Positions 1 through 14,250 of a stretch of 64,000 nt of DNA are shown here, piece after piece (within the stretch, counting starts at the first letter, position 1; every line of letters begins with the position of its first letter). Both the position numbers and the translations under genes were made by a program. The DNA is taken from the NCBI GenBank assembly GCA_023078555.1, contig CM041199.1, positions 9,429,315 through 9,493,314 of the forward strand, in the 5' to 3' direction. The notes under the pieces are model-generated. The model did no database searches, was not told the DNA's origin, and saw nothing but the letters and a program-made list of their open reading frames with translations. The stretch comes from Ulva prolifera (Eukaryota; Chlorophyta; Ulvophyceae; Ulvales; Ulvaceae).

Positions 1-177
1 CGGGCACTATGTTGGGCACTATGTCGGCATGGTTCCATGTCCGTGCAGTATGCCGGGCACTATGCCAGGCACTATGTAGGCATGGTTCCATGTCCGTGCA
101 GTATGTTGGGCACTATGTTGGGCACTATGTAGGCATGGTTCCATGTCCGTGCAGTGTGTTGGGCACTATGTTAGGAA

Positions 178-968
178 CTATGTAGGCATGGTTCCATGTC
201 CGTGCAGTATGTCGGGTACTATGTTGGGCGCTATGTCGGCATGCTTCCATGTCCGTGCAGTATGCCGGGCACTATGTCGGGCACTATGTAGGCATGGTTC
301 CATGTCCGTGCGGTATGTCGGGCACTATGTCAGGCACTATGTAGGCATGGTTCCATGTCCGTGCAGTATGCTGGGCACTATGTCGGGCACTATGTAGGCA
401 TGGTTCCATGTCCGTGCAGTATGTTGGGCACTATGTCGGGCACTATGTAGGCATGGTTCCATGTCCGTGCAGTATGCCGGGCACTATGTTGGGCACTATG
501 TAGGCATGGTTCCATGTCCGTGCAGTGTGTCGGGCACTATGTCGGGCACTATGTTGGGCACTATGTCGGCATGGTTCCATGTCCGTGCAGTATGTCGGGC
601 ACTATGTCAGGCACTATGTTGGCATGGTTCCATGTCCGTGCAGTATGTTAGGCACTATGTTGGGCACTATGTAGGCATGGTTCCATGTCCGTGCAGTGTG
701 TCGGGCACAATGTCGGGCACTATGTTGGGCACTATGTCGGCATGGTTCCATGTCCGTGCAGTATGTCGGGCACTATGTCAGGCACTATGTTGGGCACTAT
801 GTCGGCATGGTTCCATGTCCGTGCAGTATGTCGGGTACTATGTTGGGCGCTATGTCGTCATGCTTCCATGTCCGTGCAGTATGCCGGGCACTATGTCGGG
901 CACTATGTAGGCATGGTTCCATGTCCGTGCGGTATGCCGGGCACTATGTGAGGCACTATGTAGGCATG
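178..968. repeat. Higher-order block in A, copied at 3,078-3,868
   Basis: This stretch of about 790 bp reappears 2,900 bp downstream with the same succession of monomer variants, including the GGGTACTATG and GGGCGCTATG units and the 65-bp units. I see only scattered differences, for example GGGCACAATG near 712 against GGGCACTATG in the other copy. The right limit is where the next core reads GGTTCC here but GGATCC in the second copy. Such copies are usual products of unequal exchange within satellites. Confidence 0.75.
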
Positions 969-2401
969 GTTCCATGTCCGTGCAGTATGCTGGGCACTAT
1001 GTCGGGCACTATGTAGGCATGGTTCCATGTCCGTGCAGTATGTTGGGCACTATGTCGGGCACTATGTAGGCATGGTTCCATGTCCGTGCAGTGTGCCGGG
1101 CACTATGTTGGGCACTATGTTGGGCGCTATGTCGGCATGCTTCCATGTCCATGCAGTATGCCGGGCACTATGCCAGGCACTATGTAGGCATGGTTCCATG
1201 TCCGTGCAGTATGTTGGGCACTATGTTGGACACTATGTAGGCTTGGTTCCATGTCCGTGCAGTGTGTTGGGCACTATGTTAGGAACTATGTAGGCATGGT
1301 TCCATGTCCGTGCAGTGTGTTGGGCACTATGTTGGGCACTATGTCGGCATGGTTCCATGTCCGTGCAGTATGTCGGGCACTATGTCAGGCACTATGTAGG
1401 CATGGTTCCATGTCCGTGCAGTATGCCGGGCAATATGTCGGGCACTATGTAGGCATGGTTCCATGTCCGTGCAGTGTGTTGGGCACTATGTTAGGAACTA
1501 TGTAGGCATGGTTCCATGTCCGTGAAGTATGTCGGGCACTATGTTGGGCACTATGTAGGCATGGTTCCATGTCCGTGCAGTGTGTCGGGCACTATGCCGG
1601 GCACTATGTTGGGCACTATGTCGGCATGGTTCCATGTCCATGCAGTGTGTCGGGCACTATGTCGGGCACTATGTTGGGCACTATGTACGCATGGTTCCAT
1701 GTCCGTGCAGTATGTTGGGCAATATGTTGGGCACTATGTAGGCATGGTTCCATGTCCGTGCAGTGTGTTGGGCACTATGTTGGGCACTATGTCGGCATGG
1801 TTCCATGTCCGTGCAGTATGTTGGGCACTATGTTGGGCACTATGTAGGCATGGATCCATGTCCGTGCACTGTGCCGGGCACTATGTTGGGCACTATGTTG
1901 GGCGCTATGTCGGCATGCTTCCATGTCCATGCAGTATGCCGGGCACTATGCCAGGCACTATGTAGGCATGGTTACATGTCCGTGCAGTATGCCGGGCACT
2001 ATGTCGGGCACTATGTAGGCATGGTTCCATGTCCGTGCAGTGTGTTGGGCACTATGTTAGGAACTATGTAGGCATGGTTCCATGTCCGTGCAGTATGTTG
2101 GGCACTATGTCGGGCACTATGTAGGCATGGTTCCATGTCCGTGCAGTGTGTTGGGCACTATGTTAGGAACTATGTAGGCATGGTTCCATGTCCGTGAAGT
2201 ATGTCGGGCACTATGTTGGGCACTATGTAGGCATGGTTCCATGTCCGTGCAGTGTGTCGGGCACTATGCCGGGCACTATGTTGGGCACTATGTCGGCATG
2301 GTTCCATGTCCATGCAGTGTGTCGGGCACTATGTCGGGCACTATGTTGGGCACTATGTACGCATGGTTCCATGTCCGTGCAGTATGTTGGGCAATATGTT
2401 G

Positions 2402-4474
2402 GGCACTATGTAGGCATGGTTCCATGTCCGTGCAGTGTGTTAAGCACTATGTTAGGAACTATGTAGGCATGGTTCCATGTCCGTGCAGTGTGTTGGGCAC
2501 TATGTTGGGCACTATGTCGGCATGGTTCCATGTCCGTGCAGTATGTCGGGCACTATGTCAGGCACTATGTAGGCATGGTTCCATGTCCGTGCAGTATGCC
2601 GGGCACTATGTCGGGCACTATGTAGGCATGGTTCCATGTCCGTGCAGTATGTTGGGCACTATGTGGGGCACTATGTAGGCATGGTTCCATGTCCGTGCAG
2701 TGTGTCGGGCACTATGTCGGGCACTATGTTGGGCACTATGTCGGCATGGTTCCATGTCCGTGCAGTATGTCGGGCACTATGTCAGGCACTATGTAGGCAT
2801 GGTTCCATGTCCGTGCAGTATGCCGGGCACTTTGTCGAGCACTATGTAGGCATGGTTCCATGTCCGTGCGGTATGTCGGGCACTATGTCGGGCACTATGT
2901 TGGGCACTATGTAGGCATGGTTCCATGTCCGTGCAGTATGTTGGGCAGTATGTTGGGCACTATGCCGGCATGCTTCCATGTCCATGCAGTATGCCGGGCA
3001 CTATGTCGGGCACTATGTAGGCATGGTTCCATGTCCGTGCGGTATGTCGGGCACTATGTCGGGCACTATGTCAGGCACTATGTAGGCATGGTTCCATGTC
3101 CGTGCAGTATGTCGGGTACTATGTTGGGCGCTATGTCGGCATGCTTCCATGTCCGTGCAGTATGCCGGGCACTATGTCGGGCACTATGTAGGCATGGTTC
3201 CATGTCCGTGCGGTATGTCGGGCACTATGTCAGGCACTATGTAGGCATGGTTCCATGTCCGTGCAGTATGCTGGGCACTATGTCGGGCACTATGTAGGCA
3301 TGGTTCCATGTCCGTGCAGTATGTTGGGCACTATGTCGGGCACTATGTAGGCATGGTTCCATGTCCGTGCAGTATGCCGGGCACTATGTTGGGCACTATG
3401 TAGGCATGGTTCCATGTCCGTGCAGTGTGTCGGGCACTATGTCGGGCACTATGTTGGGCACTATGTCGGCATGGTTCCATGTCCGTGCAGTATGTCGGGC
3501 ACTATGTCAGGCACTATGTTGGCATGGTTCCATGTCCGTGCAGTATGTTAGGCACTATGTTGGGCACTATGTAGGCATGGTTCCATGTCCGTGCAGTGTG
3601 TCGGGCACTATGTCGGGCACTATGTTGGGCACTATGTCGGCATGGTTCCATGTCCGTGCAGTATGTCGGGCACTATGTCAGGCACTATGTTGGGCACTAT
3701 GTCGGCATGGTTCCATGTCCGTGCAGTATGTCGGGTACTATGTTGGGCGCTACGTCGTCATGCTTCCATGTCCGTGCAGTATGCCGGGCACTATGTCGGG
3801 CACTATGTAGGCATGGTTCCATGTCCGTGCGGTATGCCGGGCACTATGTGAGGCACTATGTAGGCATGGATCCATGTCCGTGCACTGTGCCGGGCACTAT
3901 GTTGGGCACTATGTTGGGCGCTATGTCGGCATGCTTCCATGTCCATGCAGTATGCCGGGCACTATGCCAGGCACTATGTAGGCATGGTTCCATGTCCGTG
4001 CAGTGTGTCGGGCACTATGTCGGGCACTATGTTGGGCACTATGTCGGCATGGTTCCATGTCCGTGCAGTATGCCGGGCACTTTGTCGAGCACTATGTAGG
4101 CATGGTTCCATGTCCGTGCGGTATGTCGGGCACTATGTCGGGCACTATGTTGGGCACTATGTCGGCATGGTTCCATGTCCGTGCAGTATGTCGGGTACTA
4201 TGTCGGGCACTATGTTGGGCACTATGTAGGCATGGTTCCATGTCCGTGCAGTATGTTGGGCAGTATGTTGGGCACTATGCCGGCATGCTTCCATGTCCAT
4301 GCAGTATGCCGGGCACTATGTCGGGCACTATGTAGGCATGGTTCCATGTCCGTGCGGTATGTCGGGCACTATGTCGGGCACTATGTCAGGCACTATGTAG
4401 GCATGGTTCCATGTCCGTGCAGTATGTCGGGCACTATGTCAGGCACTATGTAGGCATGGTTCCATGTCCGTGCA
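2402..4474. repeat. Higher-order block in A, copied at 4,955-7,028 and partly at 8,080-9,610
   Basis: About 2.07 kb recurs at an offset of 2,553 bp. The rare TTAAGCAC variant marks it at 2,441 and 4,994. The offset becomes 2,554 after a single extra G in the second copy (GTCGGGGTACT near 6,285, GTCGGGTACT near 3,731). The right part (from about 3,016) recurs a third time at an offset of 5,066, at about 8,080-9,610. Near-identity over some 40 monomers implies recent large-scale amplification relative to divergence between neighbouring monomers. Confidence 0.8.
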
Positions 4475-7119
4475 GTATGCCGGGCACTATGTCGGGCACT
4501 ATGTAGGCATGGTTCCATGTCCGTGCAGTATGTTGGGCACTATGTTGGGCACTATGTAGGCATGGTTCCATGTCCGTGCAGTGTGTCGGGCACTATGCCG
4601 GGCACTATGTTGGGCACTATGTCGGCATGGTTCCATGTCCATGCAGTGTGTCGGGCACTATGTCGGGCACTATGTTGGGCACTATGTACGCATGGTTCCA
4701 TGTCCGTGCAGTATGTTGGGCAATATGTTGGGCACTATGTAGGCATGGTTCCATGTCCGTGCAGTGTGTTGGGCACTATGTTGGGCACTATGTCGGCATG
4801 GTTCCATGTCCGTGCAGTATGTTGGGCACTATGTTGGGCACTATGTAGGCATGGATCCATGTCCGTGCACTGTGCCGGGCACTATGTTGGGCACTATGTT
4901 GGGCGCTATGTCGGCATGCTTCCATGTCCATGCAGTATGCCGGGCACTATGCCAGGCACTATGTAGGCATGGTTCCATGTCCGTGCAGTGTGTTAAGCAC
5001 TATGTTAGGAACTATGTAGGCATGGTTCCATGTCCGTGCAGTGTGTTGGGCACTATGTTGGGCACTATGTCGGCATGGTTCCATGTCCGTGCAGTATGTC
5101 GGGCACTATGTCAGGCACTATGTAGGCATGGTTCCATGTCCGTGCAGTATGCCGGGCACTATGTCGGGCACTATGTAGGCATGGTTCCATGTCCGTGCAG
5201 TATGTTGGGCACTATGTGGGGCACTATGTAGGCATGGTTCCATGTCCGTGCAGTGTGTCGGGCACTATGTCGGGCACTATGTTGGGCACTATGTCGGCAT
5301 GGTTCCATGTCCGTGCAGTATGTCGGGCACTATGTCAGGCACTATGTAGGCATGGTTCCATGTCCGTGCAGTATGCCGGGCACTTTGTCGAGCACTATGT
5401 AGGCATGGTTCCATGTCCGTGCGGTATGTCGGGCACTATGTCGGGCACTATGTTGGGCACTATGTAGGCATGGTTCCATGTCCGTGCAGTATGTTGGGCA
5501 GTATGTTGGGCACTATGCCGGCATGCTTCCATGTCCATGCAGTATGCCGGGCACTATGTCGGGCACTATGTAGGCATGGTTCCATGTCCGTGCGGTATGT
5601 CGGGCACTATGTCGGGCACTATGTCAGGCACTATGTAGGCATGGTTCCATGTCCGTGCAGTATGTCGGGTACTATGTTGGGCGCTATGTCGGCATGCTTC
5701 CATGTCCGTGCAGTATGCCGGGCACTATGTCGGGCACTATGTAGGCATGGTTCCATGTCCGTGCGGTATGTCGGGCACTATGTCAGGCACTATGTAGGCA
5801 TGGTTCCATGTCCGTGCAGTATGCTGGGCACTATGTCGGGCACTATGTAGGCATGGTTCCATGTCCGTGCAGTATGTTGGGCACTATGTCGGGCACTATG
5901 TAGGCATGGTTCCATGTCCGTGCAGTATGCCGGGCACTATGTTGGGCACTATGTAGGCATGGTTCCATGTCCGTGCAGTGTGTCGGGCACTATGTCGGGC
6001 ACTATGTTGGGCACTATGTCGGCATGGTTCCATGTCCGTGCAGTATGTCGGGCACTATGTCAGGCACTATGTTGGCATGGTTCCATGTCCGTGCAGTATG
6101 TTAGGCACTATGTTGGGCACTATGTAGGCATGGTTCCATGTCCGTGCAGTGTGTCGGGCACTATGTCGGGCACTATGTTGGGCACTATGTCGGCATGGTT
6201 CCATGTCCGTGCAGTATGTCGGGCACTATGTCAGGCACTATGTTGGGCACTATGTCGGCATGGTTCCATGTCCGTGCAGTATGTCGGGGTACTATGTTGG
6301 GCGCTACGTCGTCATGCTTCCATGTCCGTGCAGTATGCCGGGCACTATGTCGGGCACTATGTAGGCATGGTTCCATGTCCGTGCGGTATGCCGGGCACTA
6401 TGTGAGGCACTATGTAGGCATGGATCCATGTCCGTGCACTGTGCCGGGCACTATGTTGGGCACTATGTTGGGCGCTATGTCGGCATGCTTCCATGTCCAT
6501 GCAGTATGCCGGGCACTATGCCAGGCACTATGTAGGCATGGTTCCATGTCCGTGCAGTGTGTCGGGCACTATGTCGGGCACTATGTTGGGCACTATGTCG
6601 GCATGGTTCCATGTCCGTGCAGTATGCCGGGCACTTTGTCGAGCACTATGTAGGCATGGTTCCATGTCCGTGCGGTATGTCGGGCACTATGTCGGGCACT
6701 ATGTTGGGCACTATGTCGGCATGGTTCCATGTCCGTGCAGTATGTCGGGTACTATGTCGGGCACTATGTTGGGCACTATGTAGGCATGGTTCCATGTCCG
6801 TGCAGTATGTTGGGCAGTATGTTGGGCACTATGCCGGCATGCTTCCATGTCCATGCAGTATGCCGGGCACTATGTCGGGCACTATGTAGGCATGGTTCCA
6901 TGTCCGTGCGGTATGTCGGGCACTATGTCGGGCACTATGTCAGGCACTATGTAGGCATGGTTCCATGTCCGTGCAGTATGTCGGGCACTATGTCAGGCAC
7001 TATGTAGGCATGGTTCCATGTCCGTGCAGTGTGTCGGGCACTATGTCGGGCACTATGTTGGGCACTATGTCGGCATGGTTCCATGTCCGTGCAGTATGTT
7101 GGGCACTATGTGGGGCACT

Positions 7120-8030
7120 ATGTAGGCATGGTTCCATGTCCGTGCAGTATGTTGGGCAGTATGTTGGGCACTATGCCGGCATGCTTCCATGTCCATGCAG
7201 TATGCCGGGCACTATGTCGGGCACTATGTAGGCATGGTTCCATGTCCGTGCGGTATGTCGGGCACTATGTCGGGCACTATGTCAGGCACTATGTAGGCAT
7301 GGTTCCATGTCCGTGCAGTATGTCGGGCACTATGTCAGGCACTATGTAGGCATGGTTCCATGTCCGTGCAGTATGCCGGGCACTATGTCGGGCACTATGT
7401 AGGCATGGTTCCATGTCCGTGCAGTATGTTGGGCACTATGTGGGGCACTATGTAGGCATGGTTCCATGTCCGTGCAGTGTGTCGGGCACTATGTCGGGCA
7501 CTATGTTGGGCACTATGTCGGCATGGTTCCATGTCCGTGCAGTATGTCGGGCACTATGTCAGGCACTATGTAGGCATGGTTCCATGTCCGTGCAGTATGC
7601 CGGGCACTTTGTCGAGCACTATGTAGGCATGGTTCCATGTCCGTGCGGTATGTCGGGCACTATGTCGGGCACTATGTTGGGCACTATGTAGGCATGGTTC
7701 CATGTCCGTGCAGTATGTTGGGCAGTATGTTGGGCACTATGTCGGCATGCTTCCATGTCCATGCAGTATGCCGGGCACTATGTCGGGCACTATGTAGGCA
7801 TGGTTCCATGTCCGTGCGGTATGTCGGGCACTATGTCGGGCACTATGTCAGGCACTATGTAGGCATGGTTCCATGTCCGTGCAGTATGCCGGGCACTATG
7901 TCGGGCACTATGTCGGCATGGTTCCATGTCCGTGCAGTGTGTTGGGCACTATGTTAGGAACTATGTAGGCATGGTTCCATGTCCGTGCAGTGTGTCGGGC
8001 ACTATGTCGGGCACTATGTTGGGCACTATG
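7120..8030. repeat. Higher-order block in A, copied at 9,290-10,200
   Basis: About 910 bp recurs at an offset of 2,170 bp. Shared marks are the GGGCAGTATG variant, the CACTTTGTCGAGCAC variant and the TTAGGAAC unit. The copies part where this one reads ATGTACGCATGG and the other ATGTCGGCATGG. The second copy overlaps the right end of the third copy of the 2.55-kb block, so block types have been shuffled against each other. Confidence 0.7.
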
Positions 8031-11000
8031 TACGCATGGTTCCATGTCCGTGCAGTATGTTGGGCACTATGTTGGGCACTATGTAGGCATGGTTCCATGT
8101 CCGTGCGGTATGTCGGGCACTATGTCGGGCACTATGTCAGGCACTATGTAGGCATGGTTCCATGTCCGTGCAGTATGTCGGGTACTATGTTGGGCGCTAT
8201 GTCGGCATGCTTCCATGTCCGTGCAGTATGCCGGGCACTATGTCGGGCACTATGTAGGCATGGTTCCATGTCCGTGCGGTATGTCGGGCACTATGTCAGG
8301 CACTATGTAGGCATGGTTCCATGTCCGTGCAGTATGCTGGGCACTATGTCGGGCACTATGTAGGCATGGTTCCATGTCCGTGCAGTATGTTGGGCACTAT
8401 GTCGGGCACTATGTAGGCATGGTTCCATGTCCGTGCAGTATGCCGGGCACTATGTTGGGCACTATGTAGGCATGGTTCCATGTCCGTGCAGTGTGTCGGG
8501 CACTATGTCGGGCACTATGTTGGGCACTATGTCGGCATGGTTCCATGTCCGTGCAGTATGTCGGGCACTATGTCAGGCACTATGTTGGCATGGTTCCATG
8601 TCCGTGCAGTATGTTAGGCACTATGTTGGGCACTATGTAGGCATGGTTCCATGTCCGTGCAGTGTGTCGGGCACTATGTCGGGCACTATGTTGGGCACTA
8701 TGTCGGCATGGTTCCATGTCCGTGCAGTATGTCGGGCACTATGTCAGGCACTATGTTGGGCACTATGTCGGCATGGTTCCATGTCCGTGCAGTATGTCGG
8801 GTACTATGTTGGGCGCTACGTCGTCATGCTTCCATGTCCGTGCAGTATGCCGGGCACTATGTCGGGCACTATGTAGGCATGGTTCCATGTCCGTGCGGTA
8901 TGCCGGGCACTATGTGAGGCACTATGTAGGCATGGATCCATGTCCGTGCACTGTGCCGGGCACTATGTTGGGCACTATGTTGGGCGCTATGTCGGCATGC
9001 TTCCATGTCCATGCAGTATGCCGGGCACTATGCCAGGCACTATGTAGGCATGGTTCCATGTCCGTGCAGTGTGTCGGGCACTATGTCGGGCACTATGTTG
9101 GGCACTATGTCGGCATGGTTCCATGTCCGTGCAGTATGCCGGGCACTTTGTCGAGCACTATGTAGGCATGGTTCCATGTCCGTGCGGTATGTCGGGCACT
9201 ATGTCGGGCACTATGTTGGGCACTATGTCGGCATGGTTCCATGTCCGTGCAGTATGTCGGGTACTATGTCGGGCACTATGTTGGGCACTATGTAGGCATG
9301 GTTCCATGTCCGTGCAGTATGTTGGGCAGTATGTTGGGCACTATGCCGGCATGCTTCCATGTCCATGCAGTATGCCGGGCACTATGTCGGGCACTATGTA
9401 GGCATGGTTCCATGTCCGTGCGGTATGTCGGGCACTATGTCGGGCACTATGTCAGGCACTATGTAGGCATGGTTCCATGTCCGTGCAGTATGTCGGGCAC
9501 TATGTCAGGCACTATGTAGGCATGGTTCCATGTCCGTGCAGTATGCCGGGCACTATGTCGGGCACTATGTAGGCATGGTTCCATGTCCGTGCAGTATGTT
9601 GGGCACTATGTGGGGCACTATGTAGGCATGGTTCCATGTCCGTGCAGTGTGTCGGGCACTATGTCGGGCACTATGTTGGGCACTATGTCGGCATGGTTCC
9701 ATGTCCGTGCAGTATGTCGGGCACTATGTCAGGCACTATGTAGGCATGGTTCCATGTCCGTGCAGTATGCCGGGCACTTTGTCGAGCACTATGTAGGCAT
9801 GGTTCCATGTCCGTGCGGTATGTCGGGCACTATGTCGGGCACTATGTTGGGCACTATGTAGGCATGGTTCCATGTCCGTGCAGTATGTTGGGCAGTATGT
9901 TGGGCACTATGTCGGCATGCTTCCATGTCCATGCAGTATGCCGGGCACTATGTCGGGCACTATGTAGGCATGGTTCCATGTCCGTGCGGTATGTCGGGCA
10001 CTATGTCGGGCACTATGTCAGGCACTATGTAGGCATGGTTCCATGTCCGTGCAGTATGCCGGGCACTATGTCGGGCACTATGTCGGCATGGTTCCATGTC
10101 CGTGCAGTGTGTTGGGCACTATGTTAGGAACTATGTAGGCATGGTTCCATGTCCGTGCAGTGTGTCGGGCACTATGTCGGGCACTATGTTGGGCACTATG
10201 TCGGCATGGTTCCATGTCCGTGCAGTATGCCGGGCACTATGTCGGGCACTATGTAGGCATGGTTCCATGTCCGTGCGGTATGTCGGGCACTATGTCGGGC
10301 ACTATGTTGGGCACTATGTAGGCATGGTTCCATGTCCGTGCGGTATGTCGGGCACTATGTCAGGCACTATGTCGGCATGGTTCCATGTCCGTGAAGTATG
10401 TCGGGCACTATGTTGGGCACTATGTCGGCATGGTTCCATGTCCGTGCAGTATGTCGGGCACTATGTCAGGCACTATGTTGGGCACTATGTCGGCATGGTT
10501 CCATGTCCGTGCAGTATGTCGGGCACTATGTCAGGCACTATGTCGGCATGCTTCCATGTCCATGCAGTATGCCGGGCACTATGCCAGGCACTATGTAGGC
10601 ATGGTTCCATGTCCGTGCAGTATGCCGGGCACTATGTCGGGCACTATGTAGGCATGGTTCCATGTCCGTGCGGTATGTCGGGCACTATGTCGGGCACTAT
10701 GTTGGGCACTATGTAGGCATGGTTCCATGTCCGTGCGGTATGTCGGGCACTATGTCAGGCACTATGTCGGCATGGTTCCATGTCCGTGAAGTATGTCGGG
10801 CACTATGTTGGGCACTATGTCGGCATTGTTCCATGTCCGTGCAGTGTGTCGGGCACTATGCCGGGCACTATGCTGGGCGCTATGTCGGCATGCTTCCATG
10901 TCCATGCAGTATGCCGGGCACTATGCCAGGCACTATGTAGGCATGGTTCCATGTCCGTGCAGTATGCCGGGCACTATGTCGGGCACTATGTAGGCATGGT

Positions 11001-12059
11001 TCCATGTCCGTGCGGTATGTCGGGCACTATGTCGGGTACTATGTTGGGCACTATGTAGGCATGGTTCCATGTCCGTGCAGTATGCCGGGCACTATGTCGG
11101 GCACTATGTCGGCATGGGTCCATGTCCGTGAAGTATGTCGGGCACTATGTTGGGCACTATGTAGGCATGGTTCCATGTCCGTGCAGTGTGTCGGGCACTA
11201 TGCCGGGCACTATGTTGGGCACTATGTCGGCATGGTTCCATGTCCATGCAGTGTGTCGGGCACTATGTCGGGCACTATGTTGGGCACTATGTACGCATGG
11301 TTCCATGTCCGTGCAGTATGTTGGGCACTATGTTGGGCACTATGTAGGCATGGTTCCATGTCCGTGCAGTGTGTTGGGCACTATGTTGGGCACTATGTCG
11401 GCATGGTTCCATGTCCGTGCAGTATGTCGGGCACTATGTCAGGCACTATGTAGGCATGGTTCCATGTCCGTGCAGTATGCCGGGCACTATGTCGGGCACT
11501 ATGTAGGCATGGTTCCATGTCCGTGCAGTATGTTGGGCACTATGTTGGGCACTATGTAGGCATGGATCCATGTCCGTGCAGTATGTCGGGCACTATGTCA
11601 GGCACTATGTCGGCATGCTTCCATGTCCATGCAGTATGCCGGGCACTATGCCAGGCACTATGTAGGCATGGTTCCATGTCCGTGCAGTATGCCGGGCACT
11701 ATGTCGGGCACTATGTAGGCATGGTTCCATGTCCGTGCGGTATGTCGGGCACTATGTCAGGCACTATGTAGGCATGGTTCCATGTCCGTGCAGTAAGCCG
11801 GGCACTATGTCGGGCACTATGTAGGCATGGTTCCATGTCCGTGCAGTATGTTGGGCACTATGTTGGGCACTATGTAGGCATGGTTCCATGTCCGTGCAGT
11901 GTGTCGGGCACTATGTCAGGCACTATGTTGGGCACTATGTCGGCATGGTTCAATGTCCGTGCAGTATGTCGGGCACTATGCCAGGCACTATGTAGGCATG
12001 GTTCCATGTCCGTGCAGTATGCCGGGCACTATGTCGGGCCCTATGTAGGCATGGTTCCA

Positions 12060-13808
12060 TGTCCGTGCGGTATGTCGGGCACTATGTCGGGCACTATTTT
12101 GGGCACTATGTCGGCATGGTTCCATGTCCGTGCAGTATGTCGGGGTACTATGTCGGGCACTATGTTGGGCACTATGTCGGCATGGTTCCATGTCCGTGCA
12201 GTATGTTGGGCACTATGTTGGGCACTATGTAGGCATGGTTCCATGTCCGTGCAGTGTGTTGGGCACTATGTTGGGCACTATGTCGGCATGGTTCCATGTC
12301 CGTGCAGTATGTCGGGCACTATGTCAGGCACTATGTAGGCATGGTTCCATGTCCGTGCAGTATGCCGGGCACTATGTCGGGCACTATGTAGGCATGGTTC
12401 CATGTCCGTGCAGTATGTTGGGCACTATGTTGGGCACTATGTAGGCATGGATCCATGTCCGTGCAGTGTGCCGGGCACTATGTTGGGCACTATGTTGGGC
12501 GCTATGTCGGCATGCTTCCATGTCCATGCAGTATGCCGGGCACTATGCCAGGCACTATGTAGGCATGGTTCCATGTCCGTGCAGTATGTTGGGCACTATG
12601 TTAGGCACTATTTAGGCATGGTTCCATGTCCGTGCAGTGTGTCGGGCACTATGTCGGGCACTATGTTGGGCACTATGTCGGCATGGTTCAATGTCCGTGC
12701 AGTATGTCGGGCACTATGTCAGGCACTATGTAGGCATGGTTCCATGTCCGTGCAGTATGCCGGGCACTATGTCGGGCCCTATGTAGGCATGGTTCCATGT
12801 CCGTGCGGTATGTCGGGCACTATGTCGGGCACTATTTTGGGCACTATGTCGGCATGGTTCCATGTCCGTGCAGTATGTCGGGTACTATGTCGGGCACTAT
12901 GTTGGGCACTATGTAGGCATGGTTCCATGTCCGTGCAGTATGTTGGGCACTATGTTGGGCACTATGTAGGCATGGTTCCATGTCCGTGCAGTGTGTTGGG
13001 CACTATGTTGGGCACTATGTTGGGCACTATGTCGGCATGGTTCCATGTCCGTGCAGTATGTCGGGTACTATGTCGGGCACTATGTTGGGCACTATGTAGG
13101 CATGGTTCCATGTCCGTGCAGTATGTTGGGCACTATGTCGGGCACTATGTTGGGCACTATGTCGGCATGGTTCAATGTCCGTGCAGTATGTCGGGCACTA
13201 TGTCAGGCACTATGTAGGCATGGTTCCATGTCCGTGCAGTATGCCGGGCACTATGTCGGGCTTTATGTTGGGCACTATGTAGGCATGGTTCCATGTCCGT
13301 GCAGTATGCCGGGCACTATGTCGGGCACTATGTCGGCATGGTTCCATGTCCGTGAAGTATGTCGGGCACTATGTTGGGCACTATGTAGGCATGGTTCCAT
13401 GTCCGTGCAGTGTGTCGGGCACTATGTCGGGCACTATGTTGGGCGCTATGTCGGCATGCTTCCATGTCCATGCAGTATGCCGGGCACTATGCCAGGCACT
13501 TTGTAGGCATGGTTCCATGTCCGTGCAGTATGCCGGGCACTATGTCGGGCACTATGTAGGCATGGTTCCATGTCCGTGCGGTATGTCGGGCACTATGTCG
13601 GGCACTATGTCAGGCACTATGTAGGCATGGTTCCATGTCCGTGCAGTATGCCGGGCACTATGTCGGGCACTATGTCGGCATGGTTCCATGTCCGTGAAGT
13701 ATGTCGGGCACTATGTTGGGCACTATGTAGGCATGGTTCCATGTCCGTGCAGTGTGTCGGGCACTATGCCGGGCACTATGTTGGGCACTATGTCGGCATG
13801 GTTCCATG
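12060..13808. repeat. Higher-order block in A, copied at 14,598-16,344
   Basis: About 1.75 kb recurs at an offset of 2,536-2,537 bp. Shared rare variants include GGGCCCTATG, CACTATTTTGGG, GGTTCAATGTCC and GGGCTTTATG. The offset changes by one at an extra G in the first copy (GTCGGGGTACT near 12,140). The copies diverge where the first reads CCGTGAAG and the second CCATGCAG. Confidence 0.78.
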
Positions 13809-14250
13809 TCCGTGAAGTATGTCGGGCACTATGTTGGGCACTATGTAGGCATGGTTCCATGTCCGTGCAGTGTGTCGGGCACTATGCCGGGCACTATGTT
13901 GGGCGCTATGTCGGCATGCTTCCATGTCCATGCAGTATGCCGGGCACTATGCCAGGCACTTTGTAGGCATGGTTCCATGTCCGTGCAGTATGCCGGGCAC
14001 TATGTCGGGCACTATGTAGGCATGGTTCCATGTCCGTGCGGTATGTCGGGCACTATGTCGGGCACTATGTCAGGCACTATGTCGGCATGGTTCCATGTCC
14101 GTGAAGTATGTCGGGCACTATGTTGGGCACTATGTCGGCATGGTTCCATGTCCGTGCAGTGTGTTGGGCACTATGCCAGGCACTATGTAGGCATGATTTC
14201 ATGTCCGTGCTTTATGTCGGGCACTTTGTCAGGCACTATGTTGGGCACTA
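13806..14250. repeat. Higher-order block in A, copied at 16,472-16,916
   Basis: About 445 bp recurs at an offset of 2,666 bp, just after the 2,536-bp-offset block. The unusual unit CATGATTTCATGTCC followed by GTGCTTTATG is in both copies and I saw it nowhere else in the array. The change of offset from 2,536 to 2,666 shows the first copy of the compound block lacks, or the second gained, about 130 bp of monomers between the two parts. Confidence 0.68.

Noticed and set aside
1849-1860. CATGGATCCATG palindrome as a specific regulatory site
   Set aside because: It is one base different from the common core CATGGTTCCATG and recurs only as a monomer variant carried along by block copying.
12402-13217. 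Plus-strand open frame of 271 codons (and many shorter ones) in satellite A, suggesting a Cys-rich repeat protein
   Set aside because: All three frames give the same rotating peptide, length depends only on the TAG/TCG state of one monomer position, and exact copies recur with the array blocks. This is repeat arithmetic with no sign of codon constraint.
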